Positions 25,862 to 33,765 of a stretch of DNA of 64,000 nt are shown here, in pieces; within the stretch, counting starts at the first letter, position 1; each line of letters begins with the position of its first letter. The DNA is from Melghirimyces profundicolus. GTDB lineage: Bacteria; Bacillota; Bacilli; Thermoactinomycetales; DSM-45169. The stretch covers positions 1 through 64,000 of the forward strand of contig NZ_QBKR01000021.1 in assembly GCF_003054245.1 (NCBI RefSeq). Reading direction: 5' to 3'. The notes under the pieces were generated by a model. The model saw only the letters and a list, made by a program, of their open reading frames with translations. It made no database searches and was not told the DNA's origin. A program made the position numbers and the translations under genes.

Positions 25862-25963
25862 GTGAATATACTGACCGGTGGGTTTTTGCGAGTTTTTGAA
25901 AAGGAGGAGGGAATCGGCGTCGTCACGATCGACAATCCTCCGATGAATCCCGGTCTGAGCTGA
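25862..25963 (+). pseudogene. Enoyl-CoA hydratase N-terminal remnant
   Basis: Starting at GTG 25862, nine bases after the SDR stop, a 33-codon frame reads FLRVFEKEEGIGVVTIDNPPMNPGLS and then hits TGA. This is the N-terminal strand of enoyl-CoA hydratase/crotonase proteins (GIAVVTIDNPPMNA type). Everything after is lost; a strong terminator follows at once. It suggests that operon 1, or a separately controlled gene, once continued with a crotonase. Confidence 0.6.
25868..25885. promoter_or_regulatory. TetR-type operator 2 (degenerate)
   Basis: ATACTGACCGGTGGGTTT matches the island palindrome at most positions, but the right half is imperfect. It overlaps the crotonase remnant, so it may be a relic of a promoter region or a coincidental match. 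Confidence 0.4.
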
Positions 25964-25988
25964 CCTTCCCCGGGAGATGAAGCGGCTG

Positions 25989-26034
25989 ATCGGAGATATC
26001 GTTTCAAAAAGAAAAACGATGTCTCCGATTTTTT
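25989..26034 (+). terminator. Strong rho-independent terminator of operon 1
   Basis: A 16-bp stem with one mismatch (25989-26004 with 26014-26029), ending CTCCGAT and followed by TTTTT, closes the ligase-to-SDR operon. Confidence 0.9.
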
Positions 26035-26189
26035 ACCTTGCTTTATCGGCAGTATAAAGATGGAGTCCAATCTTTTATACAAACATTCGGATTGGGGTCG
26101 GAATGTAGTAGAATGGTTAATGGACTGCGTCATTAATTTCCATCGAAGATGAAAGGCAATCGGTTCCGGAAGAAAGGGGAATTCACAGG

Positions 26190-26759
26190 GTGGATATAAA
26201 AAAGAAGATTATCGAACAGAGTATTCAATTATTTGAAATGAAGGGATTCAGCGAAACATCGATTCAGGATGTGGTGGAGGCGCTGGGTGTCACCAAAGGG
26301 ACTTTTTACTATTATTTCAGCTCCAAAGAACAGTTGTTGAGAGAAATCCATTTGATGTATATCGATGGACTCTTAAAACTCCAGGAACAGATCATGGAAA
26401 ATCCGGGGACCCGTTATCAAACCAAATTATATGAAACCGTTAAACTGTTGATTACGCAAATTAAAGTCACCGGCCGACCGGCCAGAGTATTCCATCGCGA
26501 GATGAGGCATCTGAAACCGGAAAGCGCTTCGATGGTGAAACAAAAGAGAAAGTTGTTTCGGTTAAACATCCAAAAAATCATCGAATCGGGAATGGAACAC
26601 GGAGAATTCCGACAAGATTTACGAGCGGATCTTGTTGCGTTTGCCATCCTCGGGATGTGTAACTGGAGTTACAACTGGTTTGATCCCAACGGACCTGTGA
26701 CGGATGAAGAACTGGTAGAGACGTACATGGAGACCCTGTTGAACGGGATTGTAAATTAG
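26190..26759 (+). CDS. TetR/AcrR-family transcriptional regulator
   Basis: The 189-residue regulator has the N-terminal helix-turn-helix (IIEQSIQLFEMKGFSETSIQ, then VTKGTFYYYFSSKEQLL at about residues 30-47) and a variable ligand-binding C-terminus. Members of this branch (FadR/KstR2/LiuR-like) sense acyl-CoAs and repress catabolic genes. It lies in the centre of the island whose transcription units carry the shared palindrome ATACYNACCGGTNGGTAT, making it the obvious candidate for binding it. The start is GTG 26190 after AAGGGG. No copy of the palindrome is seen before its own start, so autoregulation is not evident. Confidence 0.9.
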   Translation: MDIKKKIIEQSIQLFEMKGFSETSIQDVVEALGVTKGTFYYYFSSKEQLLREIHLMYIDGLLKLQEQIMENPGTRYQTKLYETVKLLITQIKVTGRPARVFHREMRHLKPESASMVKQKRKLFRLNIQKIIESGMEHGEFRQDLRADLVAFAILGMCNWSYNWFDPNGPVTDEELVETYMETLLNGIVN

Positions 26760-26861
26760 CTGTTTCTTTAAACATCGATTGTGTTCTCCTGTGAAAGGGG
26801 AGGGTTGGGGTTTCCGTCGAAGGGCAAGACATTGGATGGAGCAGAGAGGAACACCAACTCG

Positions 26862-26883
26862 ACCGTCCCGTGGACGGTTTTCG
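26862..26883 (+). terminator. Terminator of the tetR gene
   Basis: ACCGTCC (26862-26868) pairs with GGACGGT (26872-26878) across a three-base loop, then TTTTC. It lies about 100 bases after the tetR stop. Confidence 0.65.
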
Positions 26884-26901
26884 TATAACCGATAAAATAT
26901 G

Positions 26902-26957
26902 TTGAATATATGCACTTGTTGAAATATAATAAAAAATAAATACTTACCGGTTGGTAT
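26902..26957 (+). promoter_or_regulatory. Promoter and TetR-type operator 3
   Basis: TTGAAT (26902-26907), a 17-base gap and TATAAT (26925-26930) form a good sigma-A promoter. The palindrome ATACTTACCGGTTGGTAT follows at 26940-26957, where bound repressor would block early transcription. Confidence 0.75.
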
Positions 26958-26983
26958 GTTTCGGGACGAAACGAGGGTTGGCA

Positions 26984-27739
26984 ATGAGGTTGGCAAACCG
27001 AGTGGCGATCGTCACCGGGGCCGGAAGCGGGATTGGACGTGCGGCGGCACAAAAGTTTGCCCGGGAAGGGGCCAAGGTGGTGGTTGCCGATATCCATTCC
27101 GAAACCGGGGCGATGACAGCCGCTTCCATTCAAGAAGAGGGAGGAGAAGCGGCTTTCATCGCTGTCGACACCTCTTCTTATGAGAGTGTTAAGTCCCTTG
27201 TGGAACAGACACTGGAGCTTTACGGGCAATTGGATATCATGTTCAACAATGCGGGCATTGTCAGCGGACGATATTCTGTTCACGACATGCCGCTGGATGA
27301 ATATCACCGAACAGTGGCGGTGAATCAGCACGGGGTTTTTTACGGAATCAAGGCAGCGGGAAACGCGATGAAAGAGAAGGGAGGCGTGATTATCAATACG
27401 GCTTCCATCTACGGATATATCGCCGATCGGAAACAATTTCCCTATCACGCCAGCAAAGGGGCCGTGGTCATGATGACCAAATCGGCCGCCTTGGATTTGG
27501 CCCGCTTTAACATCCGGGTGGTCGGCGTGGCGCCGGGTCTGGTCGAAACCGGTATTGTAAGTGAATGGAGAAATCATCCGGATCTTTGGAACAAGGTTGA
27601 AAAGGCCCAGATGAGGGGCAAGGCGGGTACACCGGAGGAAATCGCCAATGTGGCGGTTTTTCTGGCCAGTGATGAGGCTTCCTTTATGAACGGCCACGTT
27701 TTTTGCGTGGATGACGGAGCGGCTTCCTTCAAGCGATAA
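26984..27739 (+). CDS. Short-chain dehydrogenase/reductase (operon 2)
   Basis: The 251-residue SDR begins MRLANRVAIVTGAGSGIG (cofactor loop at residues 12-18), with MFNNAGIVSG, NTASIYGY and the catalytic YHASK near 150, and ends DDGAASFKR. It likely acts on a hydroxyacyl or keto substrate of the island. The start is ATG 26984, with GAGGG seven to eight bases upstream, 27 bases after operator 3. It is followed after 24 bases by the quinone oxidoreductase-like gene. Confidence 0.88.
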   Translation: MRLANRVAIVTGAGSGIGRAAAQKFAREGAKVVVADIHSETGAMTAASIQEEGGEAAFIAVDTSSYESVKSLVEQTLELYGQLDIMFNNAGIVSGRYSVHDMPLDEYHRTVAVNQHGVFYGIKAAGNAMKEKGGVIINTASIYGYIADRKQFPYHASKGAVVMMTKSAALDLARFNIRVVGVAPGLVETGIVSEWRNHPDLWNKVEKAQMRGKAGTPEEIANVAVFLASDEASFMNGHVFCVDDGAASFKR

Positions 27740-27763
27740 AAAATCGGGCAAGGAGGAATCATC

Positions 27764-28765
27764 GTGCGGGCATGGCAGGTTCAACAACTGGGGGATCCGA
27801 GTGAGGCTCTGCATCAGGTGGAGTTGGCCAAACCAAGGCCGGAATCGGGAGAAGTATTGATCAAGGTGGAAGCGGTAGCTCTGAACTTTCTTGATATCTT
27901 GCTTTGCCAGGGCAAGTATCAGGAGAAGCCGTCCTTGCCGTTTACGCCCGGCGCCGAGATTTCAGGGACGGTGACCGAGGCCGGGGAAGGGGTCTCTCTG
28001 AAAGCGGGGCAGCGGGTGTTGGCTACGCCGCCCTTGCCGCGTGGAGGACTTACGGAATGGGTCTGTGTGCCGGAAGATCATGTTTATTCCATTCCGGATT
28101 CGATGTCCTGGAATGAGGCGGCATCGATGTTTATCACTTACCAGACCGCTTACTATGCGCTGCATCGGCGCGCCGGAATCCAACCGGGCGAAGTGTTGTT
28201 GGTTCATGCCGGAGCCGGAGGAGTGGGGTCCGCTGCGATTCAATTGGGATTGGCGGTCGGGGCCCGTGTGATCGCCACCGCAGGAGGCCCGGAAAAAGTG
28301 AACATTTGCAAAGAACTGGGGGCTGAAGCGGTCATCGACTATCGGACAGAGGATTTTGTGAAAATCGTGAAGGAAGCGACGGAAGGCCGTGGGGCCGATG
28401 TAATCTTTGACCCGGTTGGCGGTGACACCTTCGACCGTTCCAAAAAATGCATCGCATTTGAGGGACGGCTGCTCGTAATCGGCTTCGCCGGAGGCCGCAT
28501 CGCCGACGCCCCGACCAACCATGCCTTGGTTAAAAATTATTCTGTGGTCGGGGTCCATTGGGGATTGTTCCGCCGGCTGATGCCGGAACGGGTGATACAA
28601 GCGCATCGTGAATTGATGGAATTGTACGAAAAAGGAGCGATTCGACCCCTTGTATATAAGCAGTTTCCCTTTGGGGAGTTGCCGCAAGCCTTGAACCTTT
28701 TGGCGGATCGGAAAACATGGGGGAAACTGATTTTGACTCCTCCTGTGGTTCAGGCTGTTAAGTAG
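27764..28765 (+). CDS. Zinc-free quinone oxidoreductase / enoyl reductase-like MDR protein
   Basis: The 333-residue medium-chain dehydrogenase lacks the catalytic zinc cysteines and resembles QOR-type NADPH oxidoreductases. Visible parts are LNFLDILLCQGKYQ, TPGAEISGTV, the dinucleotide loop VHAGAGGVGSAAIQLG near residue 148, and FDPVGGDTFDRS. It may reduce an unsaturated acyl-CoA or quinone; the exact substrate is open. It starts at GTG 27764 (AAGGAGG, seven bases) in one transcript with the SDR. Confidence 0.88.
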   Translation: MRAWQVQQLGDPSEALHQVELAKPRPESGEVLIKVEAVALNFLDILLCQGKYQEKPSLPFTPGAEISGTVTEAGEGVSLKAGQRVLATPPLPRGGLTEWVCVPEDHVYSIPDSMSWNEAASMFITYQTAYYALHRRAGIQPGEVLLVHAGAGGVGSAAIQLGLAVGARVIATAGGPEKVNICKELGAEAVIDYRTEDFVKIVKEATEGRGADVIFDPVGGDTFDRSKKCIAFEGRLLVIGFAGGRIADAPTNHALVKNYSVVGVHWGLFRRLMPERVIQAHRELMELYEKGAIRPLVYKQFPFGELPQALNLLADRKTWGKLILTPPVVQAVK

Positions 28766-28775
28766 GGGCTCCAAA

Positions 28776-28793
28776 ATACCAACCGGTTTAGTC
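28776..28793. promoter_or_regulatory. TetR-type operator 4, before the ABC transporter genes
   Basis: ATACCAACCGGTTTAGTC has a perfect left half and centre (ATACCAACCGGT) but a weak right half. It lies between the quinone oxidoreductase gene and the permease gene, 60 bases before the latter. Confidence 0.55.
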
Positions 28794-28852
28794 ATTGAGG
28801 CGGATGCTTTTTTTCCGAAACGGTTCCGTGGCCAAGAAGGAGGGAAAGAAGT

Positions 28853-29716
28853 GTGGATCTGTTTTTACAACAGCTGTTAAACGGCTTGTCGACAGGCAGT
28901 GTGTACACTCTCGTGGCACTGGGTTTAACCATGGTGTTCGGCGTGTTGCACATCCCCAATTTTGCCCATGGTGCATTTTATATGATCGGTGCTTACGTCA
29001 CGTTGACGGTGATGACCATTTTAGGGTTACACTACTGGGTTGCCATGATCTTTTCCGTTTTCGTGATCGCGTCGTTGGCGGTTCTGTCCGATCGGCTGGT
29101 CTACCACCCGCTTCGAAATGCTTCACCGCTGCAACATATGATCGCGGCCGTTGGTATTTTGTTGTTTTTGGAAGCGCTTGCGCAGGTTTTGTGGGGAGCT
29201 GATTATCGCCGAATGGAAACTTCCTATGATGATGTCGTCCATATTTTCGGGCTGACAGTGACCGAACAGAGGTTGTTGATTCTGATCGCCGCAGTTGTGA
29301 TCATGGCGGCCCTTCATTGGTTCCTGAGGAAAACGATGATCGGTTCAGCGATTATCGCCATGGCGCAAAACCGGGAAGGAGCTTACTTGGTGGGGATCAA
29401 CGCAAATGTGATCTCTGTCTTAACTTTTGCCATTTCCGGAGCGTTGGCAGCGGCGGCCGCGACGCTGGCCTCTCCGATCAACCTCATTTTTCCGGCGATG
29501 GGTAACCTCGTGATTATGAAAGCCTTTGTCATCATTATTATCGGTGGAATGGGCAGTATACCGGGAGCCATTTTGGGAGGCTATTTATTGGGGGTGGCGG
29601 AGAGCTTTGGTGCCACTTATATCTCCGGCGACTATAAAGATATGATTGCGTTCGTATTACTCGTGATTATCTTGACTGTAAAACCGACAGGCCTGTTTCC
29701 GGGGAGGGTGCACTGA
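28853..29716 (+). CDS. livH: Branched-chain amino acid-type ABC transporter permease LivH
   Basis: The 287-residue protein has about eight hydrophobic segments and the LivH signatures LLNGLSTGSVYTLVALGLTM, HGAFYMIGAYV, MAQNREGAYLVGIN (cytoplasmic loop) and a C-terminal IIGGMGSIPGAILGGYLLG. It forms half of the membrane channel. The start is GTG 28853 (AAGGAGGGAAAG). In this context the cargo is probably a carboxylic acid or amino-acid-derived acid that feeds the acyl-CoA enzymes, rather than leucine itself. Confidence 0.9.
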   Translation: MDLFLQQLLNGLSTGSVYTLVALGLTMVFGVLHIPNFAHGAFYMIGAYVTLTVMTILGLHYWVAMIFSVFVIASLAVLSDRLVYHPLRNASPLQHMIAAVGILLFLEALAQVLWGADYRRMETSYDDVVHIFGLTVTEQRLLILIAAVVIMAALHWFLRKTMIGSAIIAMAQNREGAYLVGINANVISVLTFAISGALAAAAATLASPINLIFPAMGNLVIMKAFVIIIIGGMGSIPGAILGGYLLGVAESFGATYISGDYKDMIAFVLLVIILTVKPTGLFPGRVH

Positions 29717-30735
29717 TGGATAAAGTGATGAACATTAGAAACGGCGTGATTCTCACTTTTATCATCACGCTTCTCCTGCCGTTCATCGTGCAAAGCCAGT
29801 ATGTTTTGCACGTCGTGACGATGGCGTTGATCTGGGCGATCAGTGTATACGGTTACAACATGAACGTCGGTTACGTCGGGTCATTGTCCCTGGCCCACGT
29901 CGGTTTTTTTGCCATCGGTGCATACACACTCGGCCTGTTAACCGTGAAAGCCGGTTGGAATTTTTGGCTCGCTTTTATGGCGGCTCTCGTCCTGTCCGCG
30001 GCGATCGGGTTCCTGGTTGGATTGGTGTCGTTTCGCACGAAAGGTCACTTTTTCGCGATCTACACGATGTGTGTCGGGTTTATTATCTATCTCATCATCG
30101 ATAAGTGGGACAGCTTGACAGGAGGCGTTCGCGGTTTGATCGGCATACCCCATCCGGCTCCGATCGGCCCCCTCACCTTTGACACGTTAACCTCACAATA
30201 TTACTTGGTGTTGTTCTTCCTGGCAGTGACGATTTTGGTGGCCAAGCGCCTTCTTCACTCCCTGCTCGGGCGGACCTTTCTGGCAGTCAATAACAGCGAA
30301 GAGCTTGCCCGGGCAATTGGCATATCGACAAGGAAAAACCAACTGTTGTCCTTCGTGATCTCCTGTTTTTTTGCCGGATTGGCCGGTGCTTTATACGCCT
30401 CCTTCGTCCGGTTTATCGGGCCCGACATCGCTTCCATCGTCCTGGGATTCGAAATGTTAATGTACTTGATCATCGGCGGGATCGGAACGTTGGCCGGTCC
30501 TTTGGTGGGGACGCTTCTCATGGTGTGGCTGACACAGTCGCTGCAGTTCTTGCAGGATTCCCGCATGGTCCTATTCGGGCCGGTTCTGGTGTTGCTTGTC
30601 ATCTTTTATCCGCAGGGGATTGTCGGAGGGATCACCAACCATTGGAGGAAGAGGCGTAAACGATCGGATTTAAAACATTCGGAGTCAAAACTTCCGAAGC
30701 AGGTTCCAAGTCATCGTGTAAACGCGAGGAGGTGA
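29716..30735 (+). CDS. livM: Branched-chain amino acid-type ABC transporter permease LivM
   Basis: The 339-residue membrane protein has roughly nine helices and the LivM features YNMNVGYVGSLSLAHVGFFAIGAY, RTFLAVNNSEELARAIGIS (coupling loop) and IIGGIGTLAGPLVGT. It partners LivH. Its ATG overlaps the livH stop (TGATG), so translation is coupled. The last 30 residues form a basic cytoplasmic tail (RKRRKRSDLKHSE). Confidence 0.9.
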   Translation: MDKVMNIRNGVILTFIITLLLPFIVQSQYVLHVVTMALIWAISVYGYNMNVGYVGSLSLAHVGFFAIGAYTLGLLTVKAGWNFWLAFMAALVLSAAIGFLVGLVSFRTKGHFFAIYTMCVGFIIYLIIDKWDSLTGGVRGLIGIPHPAPIGPLTFDTLTSQYYLVLFFLAVTILVAKRLLHSLLGRTFLAVNNSEELARAIGISTRKNQLLSFVISCFFAGLAGALYASFVRFIGPDIASIVLGFEMLMYLIIGGIGTLAGPLVGTLLMVWLTQSLQFLQDSRMVLFGPVLVLLVIFYPQGIVGGITNHWRKRRKRSDLKHSESKLPKQVPSHRVNARR

Positions 30736-30739
30736 ATGG

Positions 30740-31525
30740 ATGTTCTTAAAAGTCGAACAGCTGACAAAGAGGTTTGGAGGGTTGACAGCCAATCACAACA
30801 ACGACTTAGAGGTGCATAAGGGCCATATTCACGCGATTATCGGGCCGAACGGGGCCGGCAAAACAACTTTTTTCAACCTGATCAGCGGTTTTCAACCGCC
30901 GACCTCCGGAACCATTACCTTTAAAGGCACGGATATTACAGGGATGCCGCCAAACAAAATTGCCGAACGGGGCATTGCCAGAACGTTTCAAACGACCCAT
31001 CTGTTTGAAAAAGCGACGGTCCTGGACAACGTCATGATCGGGAACCGGTTGAGGACCCAATCCGGGTTTTGGGATGCCATTTTCAGGACGAGGCGTGAAA
31101 GGCGGGAGGAAAAAGAGAGCCTGAATAAGGCTTATAAAGTGCTGGAGTTTGTAGGACTCCCCCATCTGGCCGATGAACCGATCGCGGGTATCACCCAAGA
31201 ACAAAAAAAGCGGGTCGCCTTTGCTCTGGCCCTCGCAACCGAACCGGAACTGGTGCTGCTGGATGAGCCTGCGGCAGGCGTCAATTCCGGCGAGACGGAC
31301 GGGCTTGCGGCATTGATCAAAAAGATGACGAAAAGGGGCCTTACCGTTTGTCTGATCGAACACAAAATGGCGATGATCATGTCGCTGGCGGATCGAATTA
31401 CGGTGCTCAATCAAGGGGAACGCATCGCGGAGGGAACGCCTAAGGAGATTCAAAATCATCCGGCGGTCATCGAAGCGTATTTGGGAGGTGGTCAACCTGA
31501 ATCCAGCAGAACTGAAACTGTCTGA
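30740..31525 (+). CDS. livG: ABC transporter ATP-binding protein LivG
   Basis: The 261-residue ATPase has Walker A GPNGAGKTT near residue 35, RTFQTTHLFEKATVLDNVMIG, signature-like ITQEQKKRVAFALALA (a divergent LSGGQ), Walker B LVLLDEPAAGVN, and the switch His in LIEHKM. The signature deviates from LSGGQ yet keeps the helix, a variation to note. The ribosome site is GAGGAGG, four bases after livM. Confidence 0.9.
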   Translation: MFLKVEQLTKRFGGLTANHNNDLEVHKGHIHAIIGPNGAGKTTFFNLISGFQPPTSGTITFKGTDITGMPPNKIAERGIARTFQTTHLFEKATVLDNVMIGNRLRTQSGFWDAIFRTRRERREEKESLNKAYKVLEFVGLPHLADEPIAGITQEQKKRVAFALALATEPELVLLDEPAAGVNSGETDGLAALIKKMTKRGLTVCLIEHKMAMIMSLADRITVLNQGERIAEGTPKEIQNHPAVIEAYLGGGQPESSRTETV

Positions 31526-32216
31526 TTTGTGCGTGAACTACGGCCGTTTCACCGCGTTGAGAGAGGTTTATATGGAAGTGAAACGGGGCGAGTTGGTGGT
31601 GTTGCTCGGGGCCAACGGAGCCGGGAAAAGCACGATTTTCCGGACGATCAGCGGGTTGACTAAACCCAGTTATGGTGAGATAACCTTCCTCGACAAAAAA
31701 ATAAGCGGTTGGTCGCCCAACCGCATCGTAATGTTGGGAGTCGTTCAATGTGCAGAAGGAAGAAAGCTGTTCCCGGGTATGACTGTGTTTGAAAACCTGA
31801 AGATGGGCGGTTTTGTCCATCGCCAAAACAAGCGGGAACTGAAAGCACTGTTTCCATACGTGTTCGATTTATTTCCGATCTTGCGGGAAAAAAAAGACCA
31901 ACCGGCGGGGTCCTTGAGCGGGGGCCAGCAGCAGATGCTGGCTATTGCGAGGGCATTGATGGCCAAACCGAAGCTTCTGTTGCTGGATGAGCCGTCCCTG
32001 GGACTGGCGCCTCTCATCGTCAAGCAGCTTTTCGATATCATTCAAAGAATCAACCAAGAAGGGACCACCGTTCTGCTGGCGGAGCAAAATGCGAGTGCGG
32101 CGTTGAAAATTGCGGACCGGGGTTATGTGATCGAAAGCGGCGAAATCGTCATCGAGGGAAGTAGCGAAACCTTGTTAAACCATGATCAAATCAGAAAAGC
32201 ATATATCGGAGCTTAA
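31488..32216 (+). CDS. livF: ABC transporter ATP-binding protein LivF
   Basis: The 242-residue ATPase has Walker A GANGAGKST near residue 42, GVVQCAEGRKLFPGMTVFENL, the signature SLSGGQQQMLAIARAL and Walker B LLLLDEPSLGLAP. GTG 31488 overlaps the end of livG by 38 bases. GGGAGG adjoins the GTG, so initiation a few codons downstream cannot be excluded. Confidence 0.9.
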   Translation: MVNLNPAELKLSDLCVNYGRFTALREVYMEVKRGELVVLLGANGAGKSTIFRTISGLTKPSYGEITFLDKKISGWSPNRIVMLGVVQCAEGRKLFPGMTVFENLKMGGFVHRQNKRELKALFPYVFDLFPILREKKDQPAGSLSGGQQQMLAIARALMAKPKLLLLDEPSLGLAPLIVKQLFDIIQRINQEGTTVLLAEQNASAALKIADRGYVIESGEIVIEGSSETLLNHDQIRKAYIGA

Positions 32217-32239
32217 AGGAGAAGAAAGGGGAATTCGGC

Positions 32240-33481
32240 ATGGTGAAAATCAGAAAACTCCAACTATTGGTGTTAACGGTATTGTTGGCTTTCAGTTTGA
32301 CAGGGTGTCTAAGTCAGTCCATGGACAGCACCAGTGCCGGGGGAGGAAAAAAGAACGAGGAGGAAGCGAAGACGGAAACTCCTGAAGTCGCCGAAGGAGA
32401 AAAGGTCGTAAACATCGGTTACAGCGGACCGTTGAGCGGACCAGCAGCCCTGTACGGACAAAATGTGCTGAACGGTATCGAAATGGCGGCAAAGGAAATC
32501 AACAACAGCGGCGGTTTCAAAGTCGGCGGTCAGACCTATAAGATCAACCTCGTCGCATTGGATGACAAGTACTTGCCCAATGAGACGGGGACGAACGCCA
32601 AACGTCTCGTTCAGGAAAAGGACACTTCGATCGTTTTTATTCCTCACAGCGGTGGTGTGCTTGCATCGCAAGTCTTTAATGAGAAGGACGAATTTATCAT
32701 CGGGGCATATACCAGCGAACCGCGAATCGAAAAGCAGAACAATGCATTGACGGTGGGGATTCCTCCTAAATATAGCAACTATCCCGAAATGTTCTCCGAA
32801 TACGCGATGAAGAAATTTGGGAAGAGACTGGCCGTTCTCCCGACGGCGACCCAGTACGGCAAAGACTGGACGGAAACGCTGGTCCCAGTTTGGAAGAAAA
32901 TGGGCGGAGAAGTGGTTTATAAAACGGAGATCGATTTTAACAAAGAGACCGATTTTTATTCGACTGTGACCAATGCCTTGGATAAAAAACCCGACGTTCT
33001 GTTTGTCGGCGGACCTTCGGAACCGACGGCTTTGGTGATGAAACAGGCGAAGCAACTCGGGTTCAAAGGCGGGTTCATGGTGATGGACCAAGCTAAAATG
33101 GAAGAGATGGCCAAGGTGTTGGGCGGTTACGACAAGCTGAACGGCATGATCGGGGTGAAGCCGGTTCGTGAAAATAACGAACCCGGTACCGCCAACTTTG
33201 TGAAAACATACGAATCGAAATACAAAAAGCTGGCCACATCTGAATCCGCTTTCAATTACCAGTCTTTGTACGTTTTCGTGGAAGCGATGAAGGCAGCGGG
33301 GACGGTGGATGAGCCGAAAAAGATTATGGCCGGTATGGATGAGGGCATCAAGAATCTTCCCAAAGAAAAGAGCATTTACCCCCTTGAGGGGATTACTCAG
33401 AAAGGCGGATTTATCTGGCCGCCCCATGTCGCAGCAGTGGAAGACGGCAAAGTGGTCATTATCGAAGGGGATAAAAAATAA
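32240..33481 (+). CDS. ABC transporter substrate-binding lipoprotein (LivJ/LivK type)
   Basis: The 413-residue protein has a signal peptide with lipobox LTGC, a Lys/Glu-rich linker (about 30-55), and a type I periplasmic-binding domain beginning VNIGYSGPLSGPAALYGQNVLNGIEMA. It delivers ligand to LivHMGF. Related proteins bind amino acids, amides, or aliphatic and aromatic acids; the ligand cannot be told here, but co-regulation with acyl-CoA ligase and dehydrogenase genes suggests an acid. The ribosome site AAAGGGG precedes ATG 32240. Confidence 0.9.
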   Translation: MVKIRKLQLLVLTVLLAFSLTGCLSQSMDSTSAGGGKKNEEEAKTETPEVAEGEKVVNIGYSGPLSGPAALYGQNVLNGIEMAAKEINNSGGFKVGGQTYKINLVALDDKYLPNETGTNAKRLVQEKDTSIVFIPHSGGVLASQVFNEKDEFIIGAYTSEPRIEKQNNALTVGIPPKYSNYPEMFSEYAMKKFGKRLAVLPTATQYGKDWTETLVPVWKKMGGEVVYKTEIDFNKETDFYSTVTNALDKKPDVLFVGGPSEPTALVMKQAKQLGFKGGFMVMDQAKMEEMAKVLGGYDKLNGMIGVKPVRENNEPGTANFVKTYESKYKKLATSESAFNYQSLYVFVEAMKAAGTVDEPKKIMAGMDEGIKNLPKEKSIYPLEGITQKGGFIWPPHVAAVEDGKVVIIEGDKK

Positions 33482-33516
33482 CGGGACATTGGTTGGATCT
33501 TTACCTGGATGACGTA

Positions 33517-33548
33517 TTCCCCCCTCCGGCATCCTGCGCCGGGGGGAT
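33517..33548 (+). terminator. Hairpin after the ABC transporter operon
   Basis: A GC-rich stem with one bulge (33517-33530 with 33538-33548) lies about 40 bases after the binding-protein gene. A T-run is lacking, so termination may be weak. Confidence 0.4.
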
Positions 33549-33677
33549 CCTCATGCAGATCCACCCGGTGCTCGTCGAAGTAATCCATCGATCGTCCGAT
33601 TTGGAGGGGAGAAGAAATTCCTAAGGGCCTGTGCCCAACCGGGGCATGGGTCTTCATTGCGAAACGATCTGAAGGGT

Positions 33678-33737
33678 TTGGATTCGTCGTTATTTTATGA
33701 TAAAATAGAAAAAACAAACATACCAACCAGTTGGTAT
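33678..33737 (+). promoter_or_regulatory. Promoter and TetR-type operator 5
   Basis: TTGGAT (33678-33683), a 17-base gap and TAAAAT (33701-33706) form a promoter; ATACCAACCAGTTGGTAT (33720-33737) follows, a palindrome with one central mismatch. It is placed exactly as at operators 1 and 3, directly before the second acyl-CoA dehydrogenase gene. Confidence 0.75.
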
Positions 33738-33765
33738 TCTTTGAAAAAAGGGTAGGCGAAGGCAT

